From positions 1 to 52,889 of the forward strand of contig CASEZY010000015.1 in NCBI GenBank assembly GCA_949292635.1: a stretch of 52,889 nt of DNA, read 5' to 3'. The notes beneath the pieces were generated by a model. It had not been told where the DNA came from. It did not search any database and saw only the letters and a program-made list of their open reading frames with translations. The DNA comes from an uncultured Methanomassiliicoccales archaeon (GTDB lineage: Archaea; Thermoplasmatota; Thermoplasmata; Methanomassiliicoccales; Methanomethylophilaceae). The position numbers were made by a program, and so were the translations under genes. This document shows, piece by piece, positions 8,482 to 17,284 of the stretch. The number at the start of each line of letters is the position of its first letter. Positions within the stretch are counted from its first letter, which is position 1.

Positions 8482-9228
8482 ATGAGCGGACACACTGACA
8501 TGATATTGGTTGACGAGAACGGCATGAGGATCGATGGCAGGACCGCCACCGAGCACAGGCCCATCAAGATAGAGGCGGGAGTGCTGAAGAACGCCGACGG
8601 CTCCGCTTACGTAGAGATTGGAAAGAACAAGGTCCTGGCGGCCGTGTACGGCCCCAGGGAGTGCCACCCCAGGCACCTGCAGAACCCCACGAAGGCCATC
8701 GTGCAGTGCAAGTACAACATGCAGGCCTTCTCCGTCAGCGACAGGAAGAGGCCCGGCACCGACAGGAGGTCCATCGAGATCTCCAAGATCACCGCCGAGG
8801 CGCTGGAGAACGTGGTCCTCACCGAGCTGTACCCCAGGGCCTCCATCGACGTCTACATCGAGATCCTGCAGGCCAACGCAGGCACCAGGTGCGCCGGCCT
8901 CACCGCCGCATCCGTGGCACTGGCCGACGCGGGCATCCCCATGAGGGACATCGTCCCCGCCATCGCCGCCGGCAAGGCGGACGGACAGGTCCTGCTGGAC
9001 CTCAACAAGGAGGAGGACAACTACGGACAGGCCGATGTACCCATAGCCATCGTGCCCTCCACCGACGAGATCGTCCTGCTGCAGATGGACGGCAACATGA
9101 CCCGCGAGGAGTTCGACAGGGCCATCAGCATGGCCATGAACGCCTGCCACGAGGTCTACGACCTCCAGAAGGACGCCCTCAAGAGGCGTTATTCCACCAC
9201 CAAGAAGGAGGATGATGCAGATGAGTAA
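8482..9228 (+). CDS. rrp41: Exosome complex exonuclease Rrp41
   Basis: 248 residues. This is the catalytic RNase PH-fold subunit of the archaeal exosome, degrading RNA 3' to 5' with phosphate. The [21 protein letters not shown] opening is split by family-typical residues; further markers are [11 protein letters not shown], an RNA-binding Arg-rich loop ([14 protein letters not shown]) and [15 protein letters not shown] near the active site. The ATG at 8482 has a strong GAGGAGGAG just upstream, which favours it over GTG 8476. Its 3' end overlaps the rrp42 start by eight bases. Confidence 0.96.
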   Translation: MSGHTDMILVDENGMRIDGRTATEHRPIKIEAGVLKNADGSAYVEIGKNKVLAAVYGPRECHPRHLQNPTKAIVQCKYNMQAFSVSDRKRPGTDRRSIEISKITAEALENVVLTELYPRASIDVYIEILQANAGTRCAGLTAASVALADAGIPMRDIVPAIAAGKADGQVLLDLNKEEDNYGQADVPIAIVPSTDEIVLLQMDGNMTREEFDRAISMAMNACHEVYDLQKDALKRRYSTTKKEDDADE

Positions 9229-10009
9229 CGAGGTCATCTCCGAGATCAAGCGCGACCACATCATGAACCTGCTCACCAAGGGCACCAGGACCGACGGACG
9301 CGGTCTCTCCGACATCAGGGAGATCCAGATCGTCACCGACTGCATCGAGTCCGCAGACGGATCCGCCAGGGTGAAGCTGGGTAACACCGAGGTCATCGCG
9401 GGGATCAAGATCATCCCCGGCAGCCCGTTCCCCGACACCCCCAGGTCGGGAGTGCTCACCACCGGAGCGGAGCTCATCCCCATGGCCCACCAGTCCTTCG
9501 AGTCCGGTCCCCCGGGCGAGGACGCCATCGAACTGGCACGTGTGGTGGACCGCGGCATCAGGGAGTCCGGCATGGTGGATGTGGATGCGCTGTGCATCAC
9601 CGAGGGCGAGAAGGTCTGGATGTGCTTCATCGACATCTATGCCCTGGACTACGACGGCAACCTGTTCGACGCCTCGAACCTGGCCGCAGTCTGCGCCCTC
9701 AAGACCGCCACCATCCCCTGGGTCCAGTACGGTCTGGGCGAGGAGGACACACCCCTGCCCATCACCTGCATGCCCATATCGGTGACGTCCTGCAAGATAG
9801 GAAACGCTTTAATACTCGACCCAAATTTCGACGAAGAACACATTTCCTCTGCACGCCTGACGGTCACCACCGACGACCAGGGCAACTTCAGGGCAATGCA
9901 GAAGGGCGGAAAGGGGTCCATCACCGTTGATGACCTCAACGACTGCCTGGACGCCGCCGTCGAGAAGGGCAAGGAGATCAGAGAGAAGATCGCACAGATC
10001 ATCGGGTGA
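9221..10009 (+). CDS. rrp42: Exosome complex protein Rrp42
   Basis: 262 residues. Rrp42 is the inactive RNase PH-fold partner of Rrp41; the two alternate in the hexameric ring. The signature [17 protein letters not shown] and the [13 protein letters not shown] segment fit the family. The ATG at 9221 has GGAGG about nine bases upstream, while two earlier ATGs (9212, 9215) lie too close to that site. The C-terminal part is typical of archaeal Rrp42. L37Ae follows with five bases between. Confidence 0.96.
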   Translation: MSNEVISEIKRDHIMNLLTKGTRTDGRGLSDIREIQIVTDCIESADGSARVKLGNTEVIAGIKIIPGSPFPDTPRSGVLTTGAELIPMAHQSFESGPPGEDAIELARVVDRGIRESGMVDVDALCITEGEKVWMCFIDIYALDYDGNLFDASNLAAVCALKTATIPWVQYGLGEEDTPLPITCMPISVTSCKIGNALILDPNFDEEHISSARLTVTTDDQGNFRAMQKGGKGSITVDDLNDCLDAAVEKGKEIREKIAQIIG

Positions 10010-10014
10010 TACCA

Positions 10015-10266
10015 ATGGCAAAGAGAACTAACAAGGCCGGAACCTCCGGGAGGTTCGGGGCGAGATACGGTGTCGTCATCCGCAACAGGGTGAGGACCAT
10101 CGAGGCTGACCAGAAGAGGGCCCACGAGTGCCCGGTGTGCCACCACACCTCCGTGAAGAGGGTGTCCTCCGGCATCTGGGGATGCAGGCACTGCGGCGCC
10201 AAGTTCGCCGCCGGCGCATACAGCCCCGAGGCGAAGAGAGCCATCTCCAAGGTCTCCGAGAACTGA
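10015..10266 (+). CDS. rpl37ae: 50S ribosomal protein L37Ae
   Basis: 83 residues. A zinc-ribbon ribosomal protein with CPVC (about 39-42) and CRHC (about 57-60) as the metal ligands. The basic N-terminus (MAKRTNKAGTSGRFGARYG) is characteristic. GGTGAT overlapping the rrp42 stop serves as the ribosome-binding site. The gene lies between rrp42 and rpoP, as in most archaea. Confidence 0.96.
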   Translation: MAKRTNKAGTSGRFGARYGVVIRNRVRTIEADQKRAHECPVCHHTSVKRVSSGIWGCRHCGAKFAAGAYSPEAKRAISKVSEN

Positions 10267-10287
10267 TCTTCCCGCCGAGGCGATCGA

Positions 10288-10419
10288 ATGTACAGATGCG
10301 GTAAGTGCAACGAGCCCATCAGGGACGTCAAGACGCTGGGTCTTCAGTGCGAGAAGTGCGGTTCCAAGATCTTCTACAAGGAGAGGCCCAACGTCAAGAA
10401 GGTCCTCAAGTCCGACTGA
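10288..10419 (+). CDS. rpoP: DNA-directed RNA polymerase subunit P (Rpb12-like)
   Basis: 43 residues beginning MYRCGKCNEPIRDVKTLG, then a second zinc pair in CEKCGSKIFYKERPN. This is the small zinc-ribbon subunit P of archaeal RNA polymerase, equivalent to eukaryotic Rpb12. The four Cys ligands and the basic tail are all present. It sits between L37Ae and pcc1 in the usual order. It is short enough to be missed by automatic gene finding. Confidence 0.92.
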   Translation: MYRCGKCNEPIRDVKTLGLQCEKCGSKIFYKERPNVKKVLKSD

Positions 10420-10423
10420 TCGC

Positions 10424-10651
10424 ATGATGCGTGCGGTGCTCAAGGCGGAGACCCCCCTCGCGGGGACCATGCTCGCCTCCCTGGCCCCCGAGGCCGGGAG
10501 GGAGCCTCCGCGCACCCGGGTATCACTCTCCTGCGAAGGGGACACCCTCACCGCGGTCTTCGAAGCCTCAGACGCTTCGGCCATGCGGGCCGCACTCAAC
10601 TCTTATCTCGGATGCATGAGGATTACCGAAGACATATCGAAGGTGATTTAA
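10424..10651 (+). CDS. pcc1: KEOPS complex subunit Pcc1
   Basis: 75 residues. KEOPS makes the t6A modification on ANN-decoding tRNAs; Pcc1 is the dimerising subunit that binds Kae1. The C-terminal half (AVFEASDASAMRAALNSYLG) matches the family's helix, and the length is normal. The start may be either ATG 10424 or 10427. Its stop (TAA) shares a base with the prefoldin beta ATG, so translation is coupled. Confidence 0.85.
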   Translation: MMRAVLKAETPLAGTMLASLAPEAGREPPRTRVSLSCEGDTLTAVFEASDASAMRAALNSYLGCMRITEDISKVI

Positions 10652-10998
10652 TGAACAACATCAGCCCCCAGCTTCAGAACCAGATCGCGCAGTTCCAGCA
10701 GGTCCAGCAGCAGCTCCAGGCCATCGGCTCCCAGAAGATGCAGATGAACGCCCAGAAGAAGGAGATGGAGAGGACCCTGGAGGAGCTCGCCAAGGCCAAC
10801 GGTGACGTCTACAAGAACGTGGGTTCCCTGCTCATCAAGGTGGACGACAAGGACACCGTGAAGGCCGAGATCGAGGAGGCCATGGAGACGGTGGACGTGA
10901 GGATCAAGTCCATCGAGCGCCAGGAGAAGAGCCTCCGCGAGAAGTACGAGACGCTGCAGGAGACCATCAACAAGTCGATGGGCCAACAGCAGGCCTGA
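10651..10998 (+). CDS. pfdB: Prefoldin subunit beta
   Basis: 115 residues. Two long coiled-coil helices flank a beta hairpin (about 45-65, GDVYKNVGSLLIKV), the prefoldin beta architecture. With prefoldin alpha it forms the hexameric chaperone that hands unfolded protein to the thermosome. AAGGTGAT lies at the right distance upstream. It closes the tightly packed part of the superoperon. Confidence 0.94.
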   Translation: MNNISPQLQNQIAQFQQVQQQLQAIGSQKMQMNAQKKEMERTLEELAKANGDVYKNVGSLLIKVDDKDTVKAEIEEAMETVDVRIKSIERQEKSLREKYETLQETINKSMGQQQA

Positions 10999-11000
10999 AA

Positions 11001-11027
11001 CCCCTACCCCTGCCTCGGCAGGGGGTT
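11001..11027 (+). promoter_or_regulatory. GC-rich hairpin between pfdB and the DHH gene
   Basis: CCCCTGCC-TC-GGCAGGGG (11007-11024) forms an 8-bp perfect stem, followed by GTTTCT. It ends seven bases before the ATG of the DHH gene. It could be a weak terminator for the superoperon. It could also hide the G-rich stretch that would act as the ribosome-binding site of the next gene. Confidence 0.45.
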
Positions 11028-11031
11028 TCTC

Positions 11032-12012
11032 ATGAATTACGACAGCATCGCCGCCAAGCTCTCCGGCGGCAGGAAGCTCATCTACGTCCACGGCAACGCC
11101 GACTGCGACGCGGTGGGTTCCGCCTATGCTCTGGCACAGTGCTTCGGCGACTCCGTCGTCTGCGCCCCCGCGGGGGTGGAGAGGATCGCCCGCATGGTGT
11201 GCGACAAGCTGTCTATAGAACTGTCGGAGAATGAGGACCCGGCGTCCTTCGACAGGATAGTCGTGGTCGACTGCTCCTCCCCCGACCAGCTTGCCCCGGC
11301 GGAGGTACCGATGGAGCGGACGATCGTCATCGACCACCACCGCGTCAACGGCAAATGGGACGGTGCGGAACTATATTGCGACGACACCGCTGTCTCCTGC
11401 GCCCAGGTGGTCCGCAGGATCATAAAGACCACTGGATATGTGCCAGAGGGTGACTGTGCCAGGGTGCTGGCGGCTGCCATGCTCACAGACAGCGGCCGCT
11501 TCGCCTACGCGGATGCAGTGCTCCTCAGGGAGTTCGCCGACCTCCTGGACGAATCCGGACTGTTCATGGATGAGGCCCTGGACGTCATCAGGGCGCCCAT
11601 AACCATGTCCGAGAGGGTCGCGGACCTGAAATGCGTCGGCCGCTCCAGATTCGAGAGGGTGGGCGACATGCTTGTCGCGGTGTCATACGGAGGAAGCTTC
11701 GAGGCCTCCGGCTGCCACGCGCTACTCTCGTCGGGAGCGGATGTGGCGTACGTGGCCACCCAGAGGGACGGCACCTTCCGCATAAGCGGTCGCGCAACCC
11801 AACAGATTGTGCGCAGGGGCGTGCATCTGGGTCAGATACTGTCATCTCTGGGAACGGAGGTGGACGGGGACGGCGGAGGCCATGCGGGCGCCGCCGGGGT
11901 CTCCGGCACCGGGGACATGGAGGCCATGCTGAACATCTGCATGGCCAAGACCATGAACGTCTTCCGCGAAATAAAGAGAAGGGAAGAGGCCGGGACGAAC
12001 CCGACCGAATGA
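11032..12012 (+). CDS. DHH/DHHA1-family phosphoesterase
   Basis: 326 residues. Motif I is HGNADCDAVGSA (about 20-31), the DHH motif is VIDHHRVNGKW (about 98-108), and the C-terminal DHHA1 GGGHAGAAG motif lies near 285. Family members are nanoRNases, pAp phosphatases or RecJ-like nucleases, so the exact substrate cannot be told. A DHH gene downstream of prefoldin and KEOPS genes is common in archaea, and a role in RNA turnover beside the exosome is a reasonable inference. The 3' end nearly touches the convergent tyrS gene. Confidence 0.9.
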   Translation: MNYDSIAAKLSGGRKLIYVHGNADCDAVGSAYALAQCFGDSVVCAPAGVERIARMVCDKLSIELSENEDPASFDRIVVVDCSSPDQLAPAEVPMERTIVIDHHRVNGKWDGAELYCDDTAVSCAQVVRRIIKTTGYVPEGDCARVLAAAMLTDSGRFAYADAVLLREFADLLDESGLFMDEALDVIRAPITMSERVADLKCVGRSRFERVGDMLVAVSYGGSFEASGCHALLSSGADVAYVATQRDGTFRISGRATQQIVRRGVHLGQILSSLGTEVDGDGGGHAGAAGVSGTGDMEAMLNICMAKTMNVFREIKRREEAGTNPTE

Positions 12013-12013
12013 A

Positions 12014-13081
12014 TCACCTGAGCTTTCCCACGCTCTTGAGGATGGAGATCATCCTCTCGTAGTTCTCGGGCTTCTTTGCGAAGTACTCCGCCACCGGCTC
12101 CAGGCGCTTTATGATGCCTTCCGCGGTGCCCTTCTTCAGATCCATCGGGTGAAGCTTGCCGGCGAAGTAGTATTCCGTCAGGGCCTCGTAGGAATCGAAG
12201 GACACCGGGCCGCCGAACTTCTCCGGGCGGTCGAAGTCCATCCTGCCCAGGTAGGGGAACAGGATGTACCTGCAGATCATCAGCACGGGGTTGACGTCCT
12301 CGTCCTCCTTCTCCATGGGGCAGAATGCCTTGCCCATCTTCCTCCTGATCTCGTCGGGGGAATCGTGGATGTGGATACTGCTGTCGGGCTTGCTCTTGGA
12401 CATCTTGGATGCCGCCGGGTCCATACGGTCCCCGCCGGAGAGTCCGGGCAGAAGCGGGGTGTGAAGAGCGATGGGCTTGCGCCACTTGAGCTTCTCCGCC
12501 GCGTCCCTGGCGAGCATGTGGGCCCTCCTCTGATCCATTCCCGCGTAAGCGAGGTCCACATCCATGCAGAAGATGTCCGTTGCCTGCAGGATCGGGTAGA
12601 ACAGCTTGGAGGCATCCACCTCAGCCTCGTCCTCGGAGCGGCCCATGATGGTCATGGCCCTCTTCACCCTGGAGAGGGAGGTGGCCTTGGCGATCTTGAT
12701 CGCCTTCTCCCAGTAATCGATGCCGTCCAGGATCTGGGAGGCGTACTTGAACTCCACACTCTCCGCCGGGACACCCAAGGCGAGGAAGCAGTCCTCCATG
12801 TATGCGGCGCAGGCGCGGATGTTGTCCAAGTCCCCGCCCAGCTTGTCGTTGATGTAAGCGTGCCAATCCGCCCAGAAAACCGTGACCTTGAAGCCGGCCT
12901 CGGCCAGGTCGCGGATCTTGCCGGCCACCAGGGTCCACCCCATGTGGACCAGGCCGGAGGGCTCGAATCCGATATACGCGGTGGGCTGTCTGTCCTCGGC
13001 GAGGACGGCCTTCAGCTCTTCCTCGGAGATGAGCTCCGCGGAGTTCCGGGTCACCAGTGCATATCTCTGTTCGACGTCCAT
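12014..13081 (-). CDS. tyrS: Tyrosyl-tRNA synthetase
   Basis: 355 residues, typical for the archaeal enzyme without an added C-terminal domain. The class I HIGH-like motif is HMGW (46-49), and the KMSKS motif appears as SKMSKSKPDSS. ATG 13081 is the start; a long open extension beyond it is antisense to hpt and was rejected. A TATA-like TTTTATA on the minus strand lies about 30 bases upstream. The same AT-rich box (TATAAAAG, about 13110) lies upstream of hpt on the other strand. Confidence 0.96.
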   Translation of the reverse strand: MDVEQRYALVTRNSAELISEEELKAVLAEDRQPTAYIGFEPSGLVHMGWTLVAGKIRDLAEAGFKVTVFWADWHAYINDKLGGDLDNIRACAAYMEDCFLALGVPAESVEFKYASQILDGIDYWEKAIKIAKATSLSRVKRAMTIMGRSEDEAEVDASKLFYPILQATDIFCMDVDLAYAGMDQRRAHMLARDAAEKLKWRKPIALHTPLLPGLSGGDRMDPAASKMSKSKPDSSIHIHDSPDEIRRKMGKAFCPMEKEDEDVNPVLMICRYILFPYLGRMDFDRPEKFGGPVSFDSYEALTEYYFAGKLHPMDLKKGTAEGIIKRLEPVAEYFAKKPENYERMISILKSVGKLR

Positions 13082-13162
13082 TTGAATCGGAGACGCGGAT
13101 GCCCTGTATGTATAAAAGGGTTTGACGGCACCGTAATATCCGCGTGAGCCCATGCGGGTGAC

Positions 13163-13720
13163 ATGACCGACCGCATCAGGGATGCAGTGAACGGATGGCC
13201 CGTCATCGAGAGGAACGGGTACCCGTACGTGGTGAGCCCGCTGATGGACGGCGTCCCCCCGGTGGACCCGGAGATGCTGTCCGACGTGGTGGACCGCATG
13301 ATATCCCTGGGCGCCGGCGAGGGCGATCTGATCCTGGCACCGGAGGCCATGGGGATCATGTATGGCACGCTGATATCCCAGCGCACCGGGGTCCCGTTCT
13401 GCGTGGTCCGCAAGCGCCCCTACGGTCTCGAGGGGGAGGTGCACATCTCGGTGGACACCGGGTACTCCCATTCGGAGCAGTACGTGAACGGTGTGGTCAA
13501 GGGAATGCGCGTCACCATCGTGGACGACGTGGTCAGCACCGGCGGCACCTTGTCGGAGCTGGTACATGCGCTGAAGGAGGCGGGAGCGATCCCACTGAAG
13601 GCTGTGGTGGCCGTAGACAAGTCCCGGGACAGGGAAGCCGTGCAGAGGCTCGTCGGCATACCCGTGGATGCCGTCATGCGAATCGGCGTGGTGGACGGCA
13701 AGGCGGTAGTTCTGGACTAA
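13163..13720 (+). CDS. hpt: Hypoxanthine/guanine phosphoribosyltransferase, archaeal type
   Basis: 185 residues. The PRPP-binding loop is VTIVDDVVSTGGTL (about 117-130), and the N-terminal half resembles archaeal Hpt (PYVVSPLMDGVPPVDPEML, APEAMGI). It would salvage purine bases with PRPP. Closely related archaeal proteins of this fold are transcription regulators (GfcR), but those carry an added HTH, which is absent here. It is transcribed divergently from tyrS. Confidence 0.85.
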   Translation: MTDRIRDAVNGWPVIERNGYPYVVSPLMDGVPPVDPEMLSDVVDRMISLGAGEGDLILAPEAMGIMYGTLISQRTGVPFCVVRKRPYGLEGEVHISVDTGYSHSEQYVNGVVKGMRVTIVDDVVSTGGTLSELVHALKEAGAIPLKAVVAVDKSRDREAVQRLVGIPVDAVMRIGVVDGKAVVLD

Positions 13721-13763
13721 CTGTAGCAGAACCCCCGTTCATATACCGCGCCCATGTGCGCGT

Positions 13764-15035
13764 ATGGTCCCGGATCTGCTGCTGCTGACCTTCTACATGT
13801 GCCTGATAGGCGCGGCCATGGGCACCTTCACCGGACTGGTCCCCGGGATCCACGTCAACACCCTGGCGCTGCTGCTCATGGCGTTCAGCGGCCCCCTTAC
13901 CGATATCATCGCGATGTTCGCACCTTCCGAGTATGCGCCGCTGCTGCTGTGCGCCTGCGTGCTCTCTGCCGCGGTGGTCCATTCTGCGACGGACTTCGTG
14001 CCATCGGTGTTCCTGGGTGTCCCGGACCCCGATTCCGTGCTGAACATCCTGCCGGGACACAGACTACTGCTGGACGGTAAGGGCATGACCGCGGTCAGAT
14101 GCGCCGCCATCGGCAGCCTGGTTGGCGCCACGGCCTCGCTGTGCCTGGCGGTTCCCATGTATTACCTCCTATCGTCGGGACTGGGGGACTACCTGAACAG
14201 CATCACCGTGGGTTTCCTCATCGCGGTGCTGGCACTCATGATCATCACAGAGAAGGGCAATAGGGCGGTCGCACTGATCGTGATGCCATTATCCGGACTG
14301 CTGGGTCTTGCCTGCATGATCGATGTTATCCCCATGACCAACATCCTGGGCGGCGAGCCCGAGGTGATGCTCCCTCTGCTGTCCGGACTGTTCGGCGTTC
14401 CGGCCATGCTCATGCCCGCCGACGGCGGGAAGGTCCCGGATCAGACGGACGACGAGACCAGACCGGTGGGCGTCCTGCCGGGGTTGAAGGGGGTCCTCAC
14501 CGGAAGCATAACCGGATGGTTCCCCGGCGTCACCTCAACGACCGGTGCCGCCATGGCGGGGACGATATTCGGCGAGGAGGACGGCAAGGGGTTCATCTCC
14601 ATGGTGTCCTCCATCGGCACCGCATCCACCATGTTCACCTTCGTGACCTTCGCCGTCAACGGCAACGAGCGTTCGGGTACGATGACGGTGATCGGCGACC
14701 TGCTTTCCGGCACCCTGGTCGCTCCGGGCACGGATGCGTTCCTGGTGATGATGTTCGCCATGGCTGTGTCATCTGTACTGGCGTACCCGATAATGATCAA
14801 GGCGGGAAGGCTCATGTGCGTGCTGATGCAGAGGGTGGACATCCGCCGTCTGAACACCTGCGTGCTCGCGTTCATGATACTGCTGACGTTGGCATTCACG
14901 GGATACTGGGGGCTGGTGGTTCTGCTCGCCGCGGGACTTCTTGGTCTTGTGCCCGTGCTGTTCGGATGCAACCGCACACACCTCACGGGATGCCTGATAA
15001 TCCCGGTGCTTCTGTTTAAGCTGGGTCTGTTCTGA
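13764..15035 (+). CDS. TctA/DUF112-type integral membrane permease
   Basis: 423 residues with about ten hydrophobic segments. The N-terminal GTFTGLVPGIHVNTLALLL motif is characteristic of the TctA (tripartite tricarboxylate transporter large subunit, DUF112) family, and a second related GWFPGVTSTTGAAMAG lies at about 254. Bacterial TctA works with TctB and a periplasmic binding protein, but no such partners are seen nearby. Archaeal stand-alone members have unknown substrates. The stop is adjacent to the convergent nuclease gene. Confidence 0.8.
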   Translation: MVPDLLLLTFYMCLIGAAMGTFTGLVPGIHVNTLALLLMAFSGPLTDIIAMFAPSEYAPLLLCACVLSAAVVHSATDFVPSVFLGVPDPDSVLNILPGHRLLLDGKGMTAVRCAAIGSLVGATASLCLAVPMYYLLSSGLGDYLNSITVGFLIAVLALMIITEKGNRAVALIVMPLSGLLGLACMIDVIPMTNILGGEPEVMLPLLSGLFGVPAMLMPADGGKVPDQTDDETRPVGVLPGLKGVLTGSITGWFPGVTSTTGAAMAGTIFGEEDGKGFISMVSSIGTASTMFTFVTFAVNGNERSGTMTVIGDLLSGTLVAPGTDAFLVMMFAMAVSSVLAYPIMIKAGRLMCVLMQRVDIRRLNTCVLAFMILLTLAFTGYWGLVVLLAAGLLGLVPVLFGCNRTHLTGCLIIPVLLFKLGLF

Positions 15036-15815
15036 TCAGCGGCGCTTCCCGCCCTTCTGCTGCTTGGGCTTTGCCCTCAGATACTTCAGCAATTCCGCAT
15101 CCTTCTCGGTCCACGGAGGGGTGCAGCCGGTGCGGATGTACTCGTTGTACCAGTCCTCCGCCTCCTTCATGTACGGCGCCATATCCGGGCAGTCCATGGG
15201 GATGATGGCGGTGTTCTCCTCGGTGGGCACCCACTTGTTGGGTATGCGATAGTCGTCCTCCTCCAGGAACCCCACCACGAAGACGATCCTGTCCAATTTG
15301 GAGAGTGCGGCGTAGAGACCCGCCTGCAGGACATAGGACATGGGCACCTTGGTCACGTTGCCTTCGTCGTCCAGCCACTTGGAGCGGTCGCCGGAGGTCT
15401 TGATCTCCAACACACCGGCCCTCTTGCCGTTGCTGATGATGTATCCATCAACCATGCCGCCGAAGAGCTTCTCGTTGTGGAAGTGATCATACTGGCACAT
15501 CTCCGCCGGGGCCGGGTCCTCGATTGACGCCCCCGGGATCCCGGACAGGGAGGATATGTCGGAGATGCGCTTGCGGGCGTACTCCCTCAGGATGGGTTCT
15601 ATGGCGTTCCCCGCCTCTATGTACTTGTTGGATGGGTCCCCGGGATAAAGGCCGGCGATCTCGCAGGCCACCTTGAACGGGGTGGAGAATTCGCTGTAAC
15701 CAAGGATCCCGCCGATCCTGTGGCCGGTTATCTTCTTGGTCTTCCAGGTGTCGAAGATCACCGTGTGCTCTTCCTCGTCGAACTCGACGATGTTCATCCT
15801 GCCGTCGAACGCCAT
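15036..15815 (-). CDS. YqaJ-like PD-(D/E)XK nuclease
   Basis: 259 residues from ATG 15815, which has GGAGGA about six bases upstream; an earlier ATG at 15830 lacks this. The core GGMVDGYI...AGVLEIKTSG (about 122-145) is the D...ExK catalytic arrangement of the YqaJ/lambda-exonuclease group. The upstream HRIGGILGYSEFSTPF resembles the family's N-terminal helix-turn region. Such nucleases typically belong to phages, where they make single strands for recombination. Here it lies outside the integrated element, among housekeeping genes, so it may be a domesticated or stranded phage gene. Confidence 0.72.
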   Translation of the reverse strand: MAFDGRMNIVEFDEEEHTVIFDTWKTKKITGHRIGGILGYSEFSTPFKVACEIAGLYPGDPSNKYIEAGNAIEPILREYARKRISDISSLSGIPGASIEDPAPAEMCQYDHFHNEKLFGGMVDGYIISNGKRAGVLEIKTSGDRSKWLDDEGNVTKVPMSYVLQAGLYAALSKLDRIVFVVGFLEEDDYRIPNKWVPTEENTAIIPMDCPDMAPYMKEAEDWYNEYIRTGCTPPWTEKDAELLKYLRAKPKQQKGGKRR

Positions 15816-15878
15816 GATGTCCTCCAACACGGAGGATGATAAAAAACGATAGGCGGGGGAGGACCCCCGCCGACATGT

Positions 15879-17078
15879 TCAGAGGGATGCCATTATGGCG
15901 TCCGCCAGGGCGTCCAGGTCCTTCTCCTGCTCCGGCCCCATGGAGGACTTTATCACGAACGGTTCGCCCACCAACTCCATGTCCTTCATGCGGGCCTTGA
16001 TCTCATCCTCCATCAGCTTGTGGGCCCTGGGCGCCCAGGAGCCGTTGGCGATGAGGGAGAACCTCCTGCCCTGCACGCACATGTTGGCCATATCCTCGAT
16101 CACCGAGGTCATGGTGGGGTGGATGGCGTTGTTGTATGTGGGCGAAGCGAACACGATGTTGGTGTACCTGAACGCGTCCGAGACCACGTAGGATGGGTGG
16201 GTGCGGGTGACGTTGTACACGCTGAGGTTCTTGAGTCCGCGCTCGCGGAGCTTCATCGCCAGCAGGTCCGCCGCCTCCTCGGTGTTGCCGTACATGGACG
16301 AATACGCGATCACCACTCCCTTCTCCTCCGGACGGTAGGAGCTCCAGGCGTCATACTTCTCTATGATGTGACCGAGATCCTTCCTCCAGGCCGGGCCGTG
16401 GAGGGGACAGATCCTCTTGATGTCCAGGCCGGAGGCCTTCTGCAGCACCGTCTGCACGTTGGATCCGTACTTCCCGACGATATTGGCGTAGTACCTCCTG
16501 GCCTCGTCCAGGTACTCGGCGTCGAAGTCGCACTCATCGGCGAACAGCCTTCCACCCAACGCACCGAAGGTGCCGAACCCGTCCTCTGAATACAGGGTGC
16601 CGTCGTACTCGTCGTAGGCGAACATGACCTCCGGCCAGTGGACCATCACCGCCGCTATGAACCTGAGGGTGTGCCTGCCGGTGCAGAGAGTGTCCCCTTC
16701 CTTCACGGCGATGGTCTTCTCGGGACGGATGCCGTAGAAGTTGTACAGCATGTCCAGGGCACGCTCGCTGGCCACGACGGTGGCGCAGGGGTACGTCTCG
16801 ATGACCCTGCGCAGGCAGGCGCCGTGGTCCGGCTCCATGTGCCCGATGTACAGATAATCCAGGGTCCTGCCGTCAAGGGTGCCGGTCAGGTTGTCCCAGA
16901 ACCTGCTCTCGACGGATGCGTCCACGGTGTCCATCAGGATGGTCTTCTCATCCATGATCAGGTACGAGTTGTAGGACACCCCCTGGGGAATGGGGAACAT
17001 GCCTTCGAAGATCGAAGCGCTCCGGTCGTCCCCGCCCAGCCAGACGATGTCCTCGGTCACATTCCTAGTGGCTGTCAT
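15879..17078 (-). CDS. fprA: A-type flavoprotein FprA (F420H2 oxidase-like)
   Basis: 399 residues. An N-terminal metallo-beta-lactamase-like diiron domain carries HMEPDHGACL (HxExDH) and VHWPEVMFAYDEYDGTLYSED. A C-terminal flavodoxin domain begins at VVIAYSSMYGNTEEAA (about 260). In methanogens FprA reduces O2 to water with F420H2, giving oxygen tolerance. ATG 17078 fits a leaderless start from the CTTAAT box about 26 bases upstream, and the longer open frame to 17270 is rejected. The length matches methanogen FprA. Confidence 0.93.
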   Translation of the reverse strand: MTATRNVTEDIVWLGGDDRSASIFEGMFPIPQGVSYNSYLIMDEKTILMDTVDASVESRFWDNLTGTLDGRTLDYLYIGHMEPDHGACLRRVIETYPCATVVASERALDMLYNFYGIRPEKTIAVKEGDTLCTGRHTLRFIAAVMVHWPEVMFAYDEYDGTLYSEDGFGTFGALGGRLFADECDFDAEYLDEARRYYANIVGKYGSNVQTVLQKASGLDIKRICPLHGPAWRKDLGHIIEKYDAWSSYRPEEKGVVIAYSSMYGNTEEAADLLAMKLRERGLKNLSVYNVTRTHPSYVVSDAFRYTNIVFASPTYNNAIHPTMTSVIEDMANMCVQGRRFSLIANGSWAPRAHKLMEDEIKARMKDMELVGEPFVIKSSMGPEQEKDLDALADAIMASL

Positions 17079-17284
17079 GATGACCGTGTCCAGCCCATCA
17101 AGACAATTAAGTGTTTTGACCGGAGGCGGAGAAGAGGGCCCTTCGGAACGGATATCCTTAAGTATGCAACGCAGGACATCGGCATACACAATCATGCATC
17201 GTTGAATGCTTATGTCTACGTTCATAGCTGTTAAGATTGTTGCATAGTCAATAATGCTAAATAGATACAAAGTGAACGGGGGTC

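Noticed and set aside
12149-13147. 332-residue plus-strand frame opposite tyrS
   Set aside because: Antisense shadow of tyrS, with low-complexity composition.
13754-14080. Alternative plus-strand frame at the start of the TctA-like gene
   Set aside because: Arg/Pro-rich shadow frame of a clear membrane protein.
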